A DNA stretch of 64,000 bases, taken from Microbacterium protaetiae (GTDB taxonomy: Bacteria; Actinomycetota; Actinomycetes; Actinomycetales; Microbacteriaceae). The notes below the pieces were generated by a model, which did no database searches, was not told the DNA's origin, and saw only the letters and a program-made list of their open reading frames with translations. This document shows positions 33,782 through 43,040 of this stretch, in pieces. Numbering within the stretch: position 1 is the first letter of the stretch; each line of letters starts with the position of its first letter. A program made the position numbers and the translations under genes. The stretch lies in the NCBI RefSeq assembly GCF_004135285.1, contig NZ_CP035494.1:1984001-2048000 (forward strand), in the 5' to 3' direction.

Positions 33782-35673
33782 CAGGCCCGCTCATCCGGCT
33801 GCGCGGTGTCGGGCGCTCCTACGGCACCGGCACGGCGAACGAGGTCGAGGCGCTCCGGGGAGTCGACCTCGACATCCATACCGGCGAGTTCGTTGCCATC
33901 GTCGGACCCTCCGGCGGAGGCAAGTCGACACTGCTGGCAGTGCTCGGGCTGCTCGATCGGCCCACGACGGGATCGTACGAGCTCACCGGCGTCGAGACGA
34001 CCACGCTCGACGAGCGGCAGCGTACGCGGCTGCGGGCACGCCGGCTCGGGTTCGTCTTCCAGGCGTTCCACCTGCTCGATCGTCGGCCGCTCGCCGACAG
34101 CGTCGAGATGGGGCTCCTCTATCGCGGCGTCGCCAGGCCGGAGCGCCGTGCGCGTGCCGACGCGGCCCTGCAACGGCTGGGGATCGCCCACCGCTCCGGT
34201 GCTCTGGCGCGCGACCTGTCCGGCGGGCAGCGCCAGCGCGTCGCGATCGCTCGCGCCCTCGCGAACGACACGACGATCCTTCTCGCCGACGAGCCGACCG
34301 GCAATCTCGATTCGCACAGCGGCGAGGCTGTGCTCGACGAACTGCGCGCGCTGCACTCGGACGGTGCCACCGTGATCGTCGTGACGCACTCCGAGCACGT
34401 GGCTGCCGCGGCGGATCGCGTCATACAGCTCGCCGACGGTGCGATCGTCGGCGACACCGGGTCGCGCTCCACGGGTTCGCCGGCGGTTCCGGGGGGCGCC
34501 GCCGACGAGCCCGTGGTGCGCGATCGGGTCCGCTGGCGTGATCTGTGGCGGGATGCCGTGGCCTCCGTGCTCTCCCGGCGCGCGCAGACGGCGGCGCTGG
34601 CGCTCGCGGTGGCCCTGGCGGTCGGGCTCATTGTGGTCTCGCTGGGGCTGGGCCAGACCGCGCGCGCCCAGGTGGCGGACACCTTCGACAGCCACGCGAA
34701 CCGCGAGGTCACCGCGCAGATCGTCGCCTCGCCCGACGAGCAGCTCGATGTCGCCGCATCCGTGCGGCGGGTGGATGCCGTCGCCGGCGTCGACGCCGTC
34801 AGCGCCCTGCTCACGCGGGCGCCGATCCACGTCGCGGCACTCGGTGAGACTGCGACGGTCACGGCCCGCCTGGTCGCGGGGGACTTCGCGAAGGCGACTG
34901 AGTCGCGGATCACCTGGGCCGGCTCCCAGAGCCGCGACCTCACCTCACACACCGTGCTCCTCGGGCGCACCCTCGCGAACAACCTCGGGATCGGCCCGCT
35001 CGACGCCGTCCCGACGATCCGCATCGACGGCGCTCGGTTCGGCGTCGTCGGCATCGTGGAGTCGTCTGACCGCTACCCCGATCTGGCGGGTCAGGTCGTC
35101 GGCAGTCTGGACGCGCCGCTGGCCGCCGACCAGTGGGAGGAGAACATCACCATCGCACTGCGCGTTGCCACCGGCGCCGCCCAGCAGGTCGGCGGGCAGC
35201 TGCCGGTGGCGGTCGACCCGTTCGATCCCGACCGCGTCGCCGTCGAGGTGCCGGTGGACGCATCGACCGTGCGCGCCGGCGTCGAGTCCGGCGTGCAGAT
35301 CGCGCTCGCGGCATTCGCTGCGCTCGCCGTACTCATCGCGGTCGCCACCCTCGCCAACGCGATCGGCATGTCGGTCGTCGCCCGCCGAGGCGAGTTCGGC
35401 CTTCGTCGTGCGGTCGGGGCACAGTCGGGGCAGGTCGCAGCGCTCGTGGCATCCGAATCAGCCGTGATCGGGTTCGTCGGCGGAGTCCTCGGGTTGGTCC
35501 TCGGGATCGCGGCGATCCTCGGCTTCACCATGACTCAGCGATGGATGCCCGTGTTCGATCTACGTCTGGCGCCGTTGGCCGTCGCGGCCGGCGTCGTGCT
35601 CGCCGCGCTGAGTTCCGTGATCGGCGCGGTGCGCGCGGCGCGCGTGCACCCCGCCATTGCGTTGAGAGAGTGA
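33778..35673 (+). CDS. Fused MacB-like ABC exporter (ATPase plus permease)
   Basis: A 631-residue protein: an ATPase with Walker A GPSGGGKS (about 43-50), signature LSGGQRQR and Walker B LLADEP (residues 1-230), then an FtsX-like permease (about 250-631) with an N-terminal helix, an extracytoplasmic MacB-type domain and three C-terminal helices. It matches MacB architecture. The ATG overlaps the adaptor stop by four bases. With the lipoprotein and adaptor it should form an exporter controlled by the divergent TetR. Substrate unknown. Confidence 0.92.
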   Translation: MTGPLIRLRGVGRSYGTGTANEVEALRGVDLDIHTGEFVAIVGPSGGGKSTLLAVLGLLDRPTTGSYELTGVETTTLDERQRTRLRARRLGFVFQAFHLLDRRPLADSVEMGLLYRGVARPERRARADAALQRLGIAHRSGALARDLSGGQRQRVAIARALANDTTILLADEPTGNLDSHSGEAVLDELRALHSDGATVIVVTHSEHVAAAADRVIQLADGAIVGDTGSRSTGSPAVPGGAADEPVVRDRVRWRDLWRDAVASVLSRRAQTAALALAVALAVGLIVVSLGLGQTARAQVADTFDSHANREVTAQIVASPDEQLDVAASVRRVDAVAGVDAVSALLTRAPIHVAALGETATVTARLVAGDFAKATESRITWAGSQSRDLTSHTVLLGRTLANNLGIGPLDAVPTIRIDGARFGVVGIVESSDRYPDLAGQVVGSLDAPLAADQWEENITIALRVATGAAQQVGGQLPVAVDPFDPDRVAVEVPVDASTVRAGVESGVQIALAAFAALAVLIAVATLANAIGMSVVARRGEFGLRRAVGAQSGQVAALVASESAVIGFVGGVLGLVLGIAAILGFTMTQRWMPVFDLRLAPLAVAAGVVLAALSSVIGAVRAARVHPAIALRE

Positions 35674-35724
35674 GCTGTCGGGCTCGATGAGGCCGTCGAG
35701 CGCTGAGCTTCCATCCCGCTGTGC

Positions 35725-36144
35725 CTACTCCGTCTGCCACACGTACCATTCCGAGCCGTCGCTGGCGAGCTGGGCCGTGTCGCACTGCAGGCGGTCGTCG
35801 TTCAGCGCCTTCTTCGGCCACCAGTCGGTTGAGATCGTCGGCTTCAGTGCGGGATCGCCCGCGATCGCCACACACGGCTTCGAGGTGGTCACGCCCTCGT
35901 GTGAGGCGAATTTCATGAGGTAGCCCGACCCCGACCCGGGAAAGTCGATCACGATGTTCGTGGCATCGTCGGGCACCCAAGCCGGCACGTCGGGGCTCGA
36001 GACGGCGGCGGCCTCGTGCTTGTCTTCAAAGACGAGCCGTCCCGAGAAACCTGAGCCGTCGTGCGCACCGCAGCCGGTGAGCGTCAGGGCGCCCAGCAGA
36101 GCGAGCGAGGTGGCCACAGCGACTGTCGTGGAGTGTTTGTTCAT
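35725..36144 (-). CDS. Small putative lipoprotein, unknown
   Basis: A 139-residue protein with a lipobox LTGC (Cys25), then a small secreted domain (VPAWVPDDATNIVIDFPGSGSGY...) with two further Cys residues. I do not recognise the family. ATG at 36144 begins a classic lipoprotein signal; the GTG at 36165 would add seven residues. It stands alone between the exporter operon and the SDR gene. Confidence 0.7.
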   Translation of the reverse strand: MNKHSTTVAVATSLALLGALTLTGCGAHDGSGFSGRLVFEDKHEAAAVSSPDVPAWVPDDATNIVIDFPGSGSGYLMKFASHEGVTTSKPCVAIAGDPALKPTISTDWWPKKALNDDRLQCDTAQLASDGSEWYVWQTE

Positions 36145-36232
36145 GACCTCACGGTATGGGCGCACTTGTGCCCGACGAATCCGCCGGGAGGATGGTCGTC
36201 ACGGTGCGGGATACATCGCGGGGATGACATGG

Positions 36233-37114
36233 TCAGCGTCTGGCAGCGGCATGCCAGCTCACGCCAGTGAGTTCTTCTGACCTCGACCATAGCCACGCGG
36301 CGAGCTGAGGATCTTGCGCCGCTTTGGACCTGTTGATCAGCTGCGGTGCCCCGCGCATGTGCCCGGCGCGGCTCGGGCCGGCAAAGCCGCCGGGCGGCAC
36401 AGCGCCGACGGCCGCGAACAGGACAGGAAGGGCACCCTGCTCGGACGTCTGCGCAAGCAGCGTGACCAGCAGCTTGGTCATGCGGCTGCCGCCGGCATAG
36501 ATGTTCGTCGCCACGAAACCGGGGTGCGCGGCTGCGGCCAGCACGGGCGAACCGTCAGCTGTCAAACGGCGCTGCAGCTCGGCGGTGAACAGCAGGTTGG
36601 CCAGCTTGGTGCGGTTGTACGCCTTCGTCTGCGTGTATCCACCGCTGGTCCACGCGAGATCGTCGCCGTCGAACGTTCCCATCCGCTCGGCTTGCGATGA
36701 GACGGTCACGATGCGGCCGGTGAGGTGTGGCAAGAGCAGGATGCTGAGCGCGAAGTGCCCGAGATGGCCGGTGCCGAACTGCAGTTCGAAGCCGTCGGCG
36801 GTGTGGGCGAGAGTGGGTGAGACGGCGCAGGCGTTGTTTATCAGCAGGTCGATGCCGCCGGCATCCCACCCCTCGGCGAACGCGTGCACCGACGACAGGC
36901 GGGCGAGATCGAGGTGCCGGACCTCTGTCTGGCCCGCCATGGAGCGTGCGGCGTCGCGCCCCTTCTCGGGGTCGCGCACCGCGAGCACCACGCGCGCGCC
37001 GGCCGACGCCAGGGCCTGAGCGGTGGCCCGGCCGATGCCCGAGCTCGCTCCGGTGACCACCGCGGTCTTTCCGGACAGATCGGGGAGCGCGGAGATGTCG
37101 AATGAAGTAGGCAT
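36233..37114 (-). CDS. Short-chain dehydrogenase/reductase
   Basis: A 293-residue SDR with TGASSGIG (cofactor), NNAC in place of NNAG, and the active-site YNRTK. It reduces or oxidises an unknown carbonyl compound with NAD(P). It is divergent from a TetR gene with a shared palindrome at 37119-37145 next to its start, so it is very likely that TetR's target. ATG at 37114 was chosen; an in-frame start nine bases upstream also exists. Confidence 0.88.
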   Translation of the reverse strand: MPTSFDISALPDLSGKTAVVTGASSGIGRATAQALASAGARVVLAVRDPEKGRDAARSMAGQTEVRHLDLARLSSVHAFAEGWDAGGIDLLINNACAVSPTLAHTADGFELQFGTGHLGHFALSILLLPHLTGRIVTVSSQAERMGTFDGDDLAWTSGGYTQTKAYNRTKLANLLFTAELQRRLTADGSPVLAAAAHPGFVATNIYAGGSRMTKLLVTLLAQTSEQGALPVLFAAVGAVPPGGFAGPSRAGHMRGAPQLINRSKAAQDPQLAAWLWSRSEELTGVSWHAAARR

Positions 37115-37118
37115 AGCC

Positions 37119-37145
37119 CACATAGTAGGCAGTGCCTACAATGTG
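37119..37145. promoter_or_regulatory. TetR operator between SDR and TetR genes
   Basis: GTAGGCAGTGCCTAC is a perfect core palindrome, extended by CACAT and ATGTG arms to 27 bp with one mismatch. It starts four bases from the SDR start codon and 33 bp before the TetR gene. Confidence 0.88.
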
Positions 37146-37177
37146 GTCAAGGGATACATGATTGCTAAGATCGTGCC

Positions 37178-37855
37178 ATGCGCACCGGGCCCTATCACCA
37201 CGGCAATCTGCGCGCCGAGCTGCTCGCCTCGGCAGGGCGCACGCTGCGCGAGCAGGGCCCCGACCAGATCTCGCTGCGCGAACTGGCTCGCGAGGCAGGT
37301 GTGAGCAAGAGCGCACCGAACCGGCATTTCCGCGACAAGCAGGCGTTGCTGGTCGCACTGGCGGTTGCCGGGTTCGAGCGGCTGAACGACGAGATCGTGC
37401 GTGCCATCGCGGATGCCGGTGCCCCGGACATCGCGAATGCCGGTGCCCCGGACATCGCGGATGCCGGTGCCCGTGCCATCCCGGATGCCCGTGCGGGTGC
37501 CGGCTCAGATGTCACGGACCGCTACGTCGATGATCTCCGCGCGACGGCGGCCGCGTTCGTCGACTTCGCCGTGCGCGAGACCGCGCTGCTCGACCTGATG
37601 TTCTCGCTGGCCAAGACGTCGGGAGTCGATGACGTTGCCGCCGCGGCCGAGCACCTGTTCGCCACCATCGGCGAGCTGATCGATCGCGGGCAGGCCAGCG
37701 GCGCGCTGCGCGCCGGCGATCCGACGCGGCTCACACTGTTGATCTCGGCGATGTTTCAAGGCATCGCGGTCCTCGCCAGCGGCCGGCGGGTCTCGGCCGC
37801 GCAGACCGCCGCACTGCTCGACGATGCCGTGGGGCTGTTCCTCGCCGACCGCTGA
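37178..37855 (+). CDS. TetR-family regulator with an expanded linker
   Basis: A 225-residue regulator with an N-terminal HTH (about 10-55; SLRELAREAGVSKSAPNRHFRDK) and a helical ligand domain. Between them residues about 77-108 are four copies of an eight-residue I-A-D-A-G-A-P-D-like unit encoded by a 24-bp repeat, not usual in TetR proteins. It should bind the adjacent 27-bp palindrome and control itself and the SDR gene. Ligand unknown. Confidence 0.88.
   Translation: MRTGPYHHGNLRAELLASAGRTLREQGPDQISLRELAREAGVSKSAPNRHFRDKQALLVALAVAGFERLNDEIVRAIADAGAPDIANAGAPDIADAGARAIPDARAGAGSDVTDRYVDDLRATAAAFVDFAVRETALLDLMFSLAKTSGVDDVAAAAEHLFATIGELIDRGQASGALRAGDPTRLTLLISAMFQGIAVLASGRRVSAAQTAALLDDAVGLFLADR
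37406..37501 (+). repeat. 24-bp coding minisatellite in the TetR gene
   Basis: Four units of ATCGCGGATGCCGGTGCC plus six more bases begin at 37406, 37430, 37454 and 37478. They are nearly identical in DNA, so the expansion looks recent; copy number could vary between strains. Confidence 0.9.
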
Positions 37856-37876
37856 CCCAAACCGCACGCCGCGATG

Positions 37877-37916
37877 CACCGAGGCCCCACAGCGGCATGC
37901 GCTGCGGGGCCCCGGT
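37877..37916. terminator. Bidirectional terminator between TetR and the importer operon
   Basis: A strong stem (GGCCCCACAGCG with CGCTGCGGGGCC, one mismatch, extended by CACCG/CGGTG) lies between converging stop codons. Confidence 0.82.
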
Positions 37917-37927
37917 GAGGGATCGGG

Positions 37928-38967
37928 CTACTTGCCGACCTTCACGGCGTCAGAGAACTTCGTGGTGACGAAGTCGTCGGCCGCCAGCGGAGTGTCGAAG
38001 TCGAGCGCGCCGAAGCTCATCCACAGCTTCTGCATGCCCAGCAGCTGGTCAGGCAATGGGGCGAGGTTGGGCAGCCAGTTGTAGAGCGGTGTGGCCTTGA
38101 CCTCTTCGGGGTCTGGCCCGTGGCATCCGCGATGATCTTGATGTTCTCGTCGGAGTTCTTGGCGTCGCCCTGCAGATCTTGCGCCGCGCGCGCGACCGCG
38201 TCGAAGAACGGCTGCGCGAGGTCAGAGGTCATGAACTGGCCGCCATAGATCATGCCGGTGCCCGAGACGCCCTCGGGTGTCTGCCAGATCTTCTGGCCCA
38301 CGCCGTCAGCGACGGCGTTGCTCCAGAACGGTGCGGAGATGAAACCCGCATCGACGCCGCCGGTCTTCAGTGCGGTCGGGATGTCGGGGTTTCCGAGGTT
38401 CACGAAAGTGACGTCTTTGGCGGTGAGGCCTGCTTCTTCAAGGGCCAGGCTGACGTAGTACGCGCCTGTGCCGCCGGAACCCCCGGCGACACCGATCTTC
38501 TTGCCCTTCAGATCGGCGACCGTGGTGACGCTTCCCGCGTCATACTCCTTCTTCGAGACCACCAGAGCCGACGCGGGCTCTTCGTCGGCACCGCCGGCGA
38601 CGCCCATCGATGCGACCACCTTGATGTCGAGCCCGGCGTTGACGGCATTGAACATGCCGGCCGAGAACCCGGCGGCCACGACGTCGAGCTTGCCACTGGA
38701 GGCCAGTGGAATGGCGTCCTGTCCCGACTTCACGTTCTGCAGGTTGACCTTGATGCCTTCGTCTTTGAAATAGCCCTTGGCATCGGCGACGTAGATCGGG
38801 GCGAAGATCGACAGCTGCACGATGCCGACATTCACCGTCTGCAGCTCACCGCTGGCTCCGGCATCCTTGCCATCATCGGCCGCGGTGCCCGCGCACCCTG
38901 ACAGCGCGGTCAGTGCCGCGGCCGCCAGCGCCAGTGCCGCCAGGCCCTTCCTCTTGGACAATCTCAT
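37928..38967 (-). pseudogene. NitT/TauT-type substrate-binding lipoprotein, frameshifted near its C terminus
   Basis: Starts with a lipobox LSGC (Cys25) and an SsuA/TauA-like binding domain. The frame is intact for about 285 residues to ATGQTP, then shifts at a GGGG run (38108-38111). Reading the other frame from there restores a normal ending (EEVKATPLYNWLPNL... to KVGK and TAG at 37928-37930). The whole span is 1040 bp, one base short of a multiple of three, so a single missing base explains it. In the window as given the protein ends at 38017. It overlaps the permease stop by four bases. It may be a real mutation or a sequencing error. Confidence 0.88.
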
Positions 38968-39860
38968 TTCTTAGCCTTTCTCTTGGTGCTGTTCGAATAA
39001 CGCCAGGGGAGCATCAGCCGCTCCAGAATGATCACCAGGCCGGTCACCAGAGCGCCGATCAGGGCGACGGTGATCAGTCCGACGAACATGGTCGAGGGCT
39101 GGAAGAGCTGCCACGAGTTCCAGATCAGGTAGCCCAGGCCGGTGTTCGAGGCCACGAACTCCACGGCGGTGATGACGATCACGGCCATGCCCGCCGAAAC
39201 CCGCAGCCCGGTCATGATCGACGGCAGCGCGGCCGGCAGCAGCACATAGCGGAACAGCCGCCACCCGGTGGCCTTGTAGGCGCGGGCGGCTTCGGTGATG
39301 CGGGGGTCGATCTGCAGAATGCCCGAGAGCGTGTTGATCTGCACGACGAAGAACACCGAGATGACCACCGAGAGGATCTTGGGGGTTTCGGTGAGCCCGA
39401 AGATCAGCAGCAGCAGCGGCAGGATCGCGATCTTCGGCAGCGCGTACAACGCCGTGAACGTGGGCTCGAGTGCCGCCTTGACGGGGCGCCAGACGCCCAT
39501 GATCAGGCCCACCAGCACCCCGGCGATCGAGCCGATGACGAAGCCGACGACCAGCCGTGCCACGGTGGCCAGGGTGTGCACCCACAGCTCGCCGGAGACG
39601 ATCATGTGCCAGCCCTGGATGCCTATCTCGCTGGGCGGAGTGAACAGGCGACCGTCGAGGGCGCCGGTGCGGGCGGCGATCTCCCACGCGAGCAGAAGCA
39701 CGATCGGAGTGGCGATGGCCAGGGTGAGGTCGCGCCGCTTCAGGCCGGTGAGTCGGCGGTTCTCGCGGCGGATCGCCGCTTCCAGTTCGCGGTCGAGGAT
39801 GCCGCCGCCCGCTGTCGTGCGGGCAGTCGCTGTTTCTGTTGTCGGTGTGGTGTGGCTCAT
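38964..39860 (-). CDS. NitT/TauT-type ABC transporter permease
   Basis: A 298-residue SsuC/TauC-like permease with about six helices and the EAARAYKATGWRLFRYVLLPAALPSIMTGLR coupling motif. It pairs with the following binding protein and the preceding ATPase. ATG at 39860 overlaps the ATPase stop by four bases. The substrate is unknown; the operon's FAD oxidoreductase suggests a small organic or sulfur/nitrogen compound that is then oxidised. Confidence 0.92.
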   Translation of the reverse strand: MSHTTPTTETATARTTAGGGILDRELEAAIRRENRRLTGLKRRDLTLAIATPIVLLLAWEIAARTGALDGRLFTPPSEIGIQGWHMIVSGELWVHTLATVARLVVGFVIGSIAGVLVGLIMGVWRPVKAALEPTFTALYALPKIAILPLLLLIFGLTETPKILSVVISVFFVVQINTLSGILQIDPRITEAARAYKATGWRLFRYVLLPAALPSIMTGLRVSAGMAVIVITAVEFVASNTGLGYLIWNSWQLFQPSTMFVGLITVALIGALVTGLVIILERLMLPWRYSNSTKRKAKK

Positions 39861-40648
39861 GAGAACTTCATCGATGCTTGTACTTCGTCCCGCAGGGACT
39901 CCCAAATGGACTGTTTCAATTCGCCGAACTCCTGGCTGGCTTCGACGGCGAAGTCGCGCGGCCTGCCGAAGGGAACGTCGATGATCTCTTTGATCCGCCC
40001 TGGGCGCGCGGACATGACGACGATCTGATCGCCGAGCAGCAGTGCTTCCTCGATGGCGTGGGTAACCAGCACGACCGTCTTGTGCTCGATCTCCCACAGG
40101 TGCAGCAGCTGCTCTTGCATGAGCATGCGGGTCTGTGCGTCCAGTGCGCCCAGCGGCTCGTCCATGAGCAGCACCGGCGAGCCGGTCGCGAATGCGCGGG
40201 CGATCGCGATGCGCTGCCGCATCCCGCCCGACAGCTGATGCGGGTATGCGTTCTCGAAACCCGAGAGACCGACCTCGGCGATCCACCGCCGCGCGTTCTG
40301 CTCGCGCTCTTTCTTTCCCACCGCAGCCATCTGCTGCCCGAAGGCCACGTTCTGCAGCACCGTGAACCACGGGAACACACCGTGCTCCTGGAACACAAAC
40401 GCCGAGCGTGGCACCCGGCTTTCGGGCACGTTGATCTCGACGTGCCCCTTGGTCGCCGTCTCAAGCTCGCCGATGATGCGCAGCAACGTCGACTTGCCGC
40501 ATCCGGAGGGACCCACGATGCACGTGAACGACCCCCGCTTCAGCTTCAGATCGATGTCGCTGAGCGCCTGCACCCTCGTTGCGCCCACGAAGACTTTCGA
40601 GACGTCTTCGACGACGAAGTCGTACTCGGTATCCTTTGTTGTTTCCAT
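39857..40648 (-). CDS. NitT/TauT-type ABC transporter ATPase
   Basis: A 263-residue ATPase with Walker A GPSGCGKST, Q-loop VFQEHGVFPWFTV, signature LSGGMRQR and Walker B LLMDEP, all typical of SsuB/TauB. It overlaps the oxidoreductase stop by one base (TGATG) and the permease start by four. Confidence 0.93.
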   Translation of the reverse strand: METTKDTEYDFVVEDVSKVFVGATRVQALSDIDLKLKRGSFTCIVGPSGCGKSTLLRIIGELETATKGHVEINVPESRVPRSAFVFQEHGVFPWFTVLQNVAFGQQMAAVGKKEREQNARRWIAEVGLSGFENAYPHQLSGGMRQRIAIARAFATGSPVLLMDEPLGALDAQTRMLMQEQLLHLWEIEHKTVVLVTHAIEEALLLGDQIVVMSARPGRIKEIIDVPFGRPRDFAVEASQEFGELKQSIWESLRDEVQASMKFS

Positions 40649-41913
40649 CAGATCAGTGCTCCCTGGTCTCGCAGTTCCGCTCGGGTGCGGTCACTGTCAT
40701 GGACACCCGATCGAGAGTACATTGCGGCCGCGACCCCGCTTGCATGGCCGGTCGCAAATGACGTTCCCATGACGCGCAGCGAGGCGTAGGCCCGGCTGTC
40801 CGAGCTCGTCAGCCGCCCGCCGGCCCAGAGATTGCGGCGGTTCGCCGAGCAGATGGCCCCATAGGGGATGTCGTACCACCCGCGGTCGGCGATCCCGCCG
40901 TACTCCGTCACGCCGGGGACCACATGATTCTCCATGGGCCATCCGCAGCGGGCGATGGCTTCATGCTCCCGCTTTCGCCCGGCGGTCACATCGTCGGCGG
41001 TCACCGTCTGCTGCCCGCGCATGCGTCGTGCCTCGCGAATGCCGATCTGCGGTCCGGTCGATGCCAGGCGTGCATCGGCCCAGCCGTCGAGGTGACGACG
41101 GAAAGCCTCAAGGTACTCCCAGCACAGCTGCCGGCCATCCAGTTCGGAACGGGTCAGCTGGGCCGCGTCGAGAACATCGCGATGTTCGTCGGCGAGCAAC
41201 AGCATGATCTCGTGCGAGAGGGGTAACCGTGCAGCGATACCGCTCGTGCGCACCAGCTCGCTGCCCGATTCGACGCGATACCGCTCGACCGCACGAGTCA
41301 TGCCCGTGCCGCTGACATCCGCGTTCGCACCGACGCCGGCCACGCGCATCACCAGCGTGCTGGCCTGGCGCTCGGCGGGCGGCGAGATCACTGTCTCGCC
41401 GCCCGCGCTCGCGAGCAGAATCCCGTCGCCGCTGGCGTCGACGAACGCGGGCGCGCGGAAGATGAGGCGGCCACCCCGGTGTGCAGCCTCGACACCGACG
41501 ACCCGATCGCCGTCGACGTCGGCGCCGATGACGGTGGTGTGCAGGAAGAGCCGCACGCCGGCCTCGGCGATCAGTTCATCGCAGGCGCGTTTGGTGATCT
41601 CCTGATCCAGCAGCACGACCGTGTTACCCGTCTCGACGAAGGTGTGCGTGCGGTAGATGTCGCGCTCGCGCAGCTTGTCGATGAGCAGCTGGCCGACGCC
41701 CTGCACAACCTGCCGGCCGGTCTGGTCGAAGAACCCGCAATAGGTGAGCACCGAACCGGTGGTGGCGGCGCCACCCAGAAACCCGTACTGCTCGATGAGC
41801 ACCACCTCGGCTCCCGCCTGGGCCGCGCCAACGGCTGCCGCGATGCCGGCGGAACCGCCGCCGATCACCACGACGTCGGCATCCACATACTCGGATTCGG
41901 CACCATTGCCCAT
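40648..41913 (-). CDS. FAD-dependent oxidoreductase of the transporter operon
   Basis: A 421-residue flavoprotein with a Rossmann start DVVVIGGGSAGIAAA and IEQYGFLGGAATTG, as in the FAD_oxidored (fumarate-reductase-like) group, and a C-terminal SLRVMGTSFATGHASG cofactor loop. It probably oxidises or dehydrogenates the compound brought in by the downstream importer. ATG at 41913 has GAGGAGG ten bases upstream; a longer frame to 42015 lacks support. It is first in the operon and divergent from a LysR gene. Confidence 0.88.
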   Translation of the reverse strand: MGNGAESEYVDADVVVIGGGSAGIAAAVGAAQAGAEVVLIEQYGFLGGAATTGSVLTYCGFFDQTGRQVVQGVGQLLIDKLRERDIYRTHTFVETGNTVVLLDQEITKRACDELIAEAGVRLFLHTTVIGADVDGDRVVGVEAAHRGGRLIFRAPAFVDASGDGILLASAGGETVISPPAERQASTLVMRVAGVGANADVSGTGMTRAVERYRVESGSELVRTSGIAARLPLSHEIMLLLADEHRDVLDAAQLTRSELDGRQLCWEYLEAFRRHLDGWADARLASTGPQIGIREARRMRGQQTVTADDVTAGRKREHEAIARCGWPMENHVVPGVTEYGGIADRGWYDIPYGAICSANRRNLWAGGRLTSSDSRAYASLRVMGTSFATGHASGVAAAMYSRSGVHDSDRTRAELRDQGALI

Positions 41914-41969
41914 CGCTCGCAGACCTCCTCGTCGCTCGTGCTTCGCTGCGAGGCAAGTCTTTCCCCCGC

Positions 41970-42032
41970 TCGGGCATGCGTCAAATGCCTGATAGGCCCC
42001 ACCGCCATGCCCCATACGTATAGCGTTGACGC
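41970..42032. promoter_or_regulatory. LysR/operon divergent control region
   Basis: The gap contains GCCTGATAGGC-type and ATACGTAT-type dyads and a GCGTTGACGCAT stretch next to the LysR start. LysR proteins usually bind such T-N11-A sites; the exact box is not certain. Confidence 0.4.
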
Positions 42033-42923
42033 ATGGAATTGCGCCACCTCAGCTATTTCGCCACGGCCGCCGAACTCGGCTCGATCAACCGCGCGGCCGC
42101 GGCCCTACATATGACGCAGCCGTCACTGAGTCGGCAGATCAAAGAGCTCGAGCACGACGTCGGACACGCGCTGTTCGAGCGGACGTCGAGCGGGGTCACC
42201 CCCACCGCCGCGGGCAACGGCCTGCTGCGGCACCTGAAGGTGGTCTTCGCGCAGCTCGAGCGCATGCCCGAGGTGCTGCGCCTGGCCGAAGAGGCACGCG
42301 AGCCGGTGCGCATCGGATTGCCGCAGGGGATGCCGCACGACTGGTTCCGCACAATCATCGACGCTTTGCGCCAGACGCTTCCGGCGGCATCCCTCTCTCT
42401 GCATGAGGCGACCACCGAAGATCAGCGACCGCTGCTGCAGAACGGATTGCTCGATTTCGGCCTGCTGCACTTCGACGCGCCCGAACTCGAGACCGTGCTG
42501 CTGCTCGAGCAGCAGCTCGGACTGGCGGTGCCCGCCCACTCGCCCCTGGCTGACCGCGCGTCGCTGGAGCTGGCCGACTTCGACGGACTGACGGTGATGG
42601 CCCACGCCTTCGGTGAGGTGAACGCCGAAGAGACACGCGTGCGCGCGGCGGTGGCCGCCAGCGGTGCCGACACGACGTGGGTGTTCCGGCGGTTCGGTGA
42701 GCACAGCGAGCTGATCGCTGTGACCTCCGAGGTCGACGCGGTCTTCATGACCGAGGCTTCGGCGGACAGGCAACTGGCCGGGTGGGTGTGGGTTCCGGTG
42801 GACGCCCTCGATACGAACGGGGTGCCCCTGGTCACCAGCACCTGGTTGGCGTGGACGCCGCCGCTGCGGCCTTTCCTGGAGCGGGTCGTCGAGGTCATGA
42901 CTGGGGCCAGCGGCGTGCACTGA
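42033..42923 (+). CDS. LysR-family transcriptional regulator
   Basis: A 296-residue LysR regulator: winged HTH at 1-60 (MELRHLSYFATAAELGSINRAA, TQPSLSRQIKELE) and an effector-binding domain from about 90. It is divergent from the FAD/ABC operon and followed by an epimerase-SDR pair, so it probably controls one or both. A similar small dyad (ATGC-N7-GCAT) lies just after its stop. Confidence 0.92.
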   Translation: MELRHLSYFATAAELGSINRAAAALHMTQPSLSRQIKELEHDVGHALFERTSSGVTPTAAGNGLLRHLKVVFAQLERMPEVLRLAEEAREPVRIGLPQGMPHDWFRTIIDALRQTLPAASLSLHEATTEDQRPLLQNGLLDFGLLHFDAPELETVLLLEQQLGLAVPAHSPLADRASLELADFDGLTVMAHAFGEVNAEETRVRAAVAASGADTTWVFRRFGEHSELIAVTSEVDAVFMTEASADRQLAGWVWVPVDALDTNGVPLVTSTWLAWTPPLRPFLERVVEVMTGASGVH

Positions 42924-42932
42924 TGCACGGTT

Positions 42933-42947
42933 ATGCTCTGGACGCAT
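42933..42947. promoter_or_regulatory. Possible LysR site before the epimerase-SDR pair
   Basis: ATGCTCTGGACGCAT is a 15-bp dyad about 95 bp before the epimerase start. It shares GACGCAT with the region at 42025-42035 upstream of LysR. Confidence 0.4.
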
Positions 42948-43040
42948 AGCTACCCTGCTATTCCGGTATTGGAGCTATGACGCTCACCGTCCCAGTATGG
43001 GATGGCGGCCGGCTCTCGGGCCGCAGAGAAGGTGAGTCAC

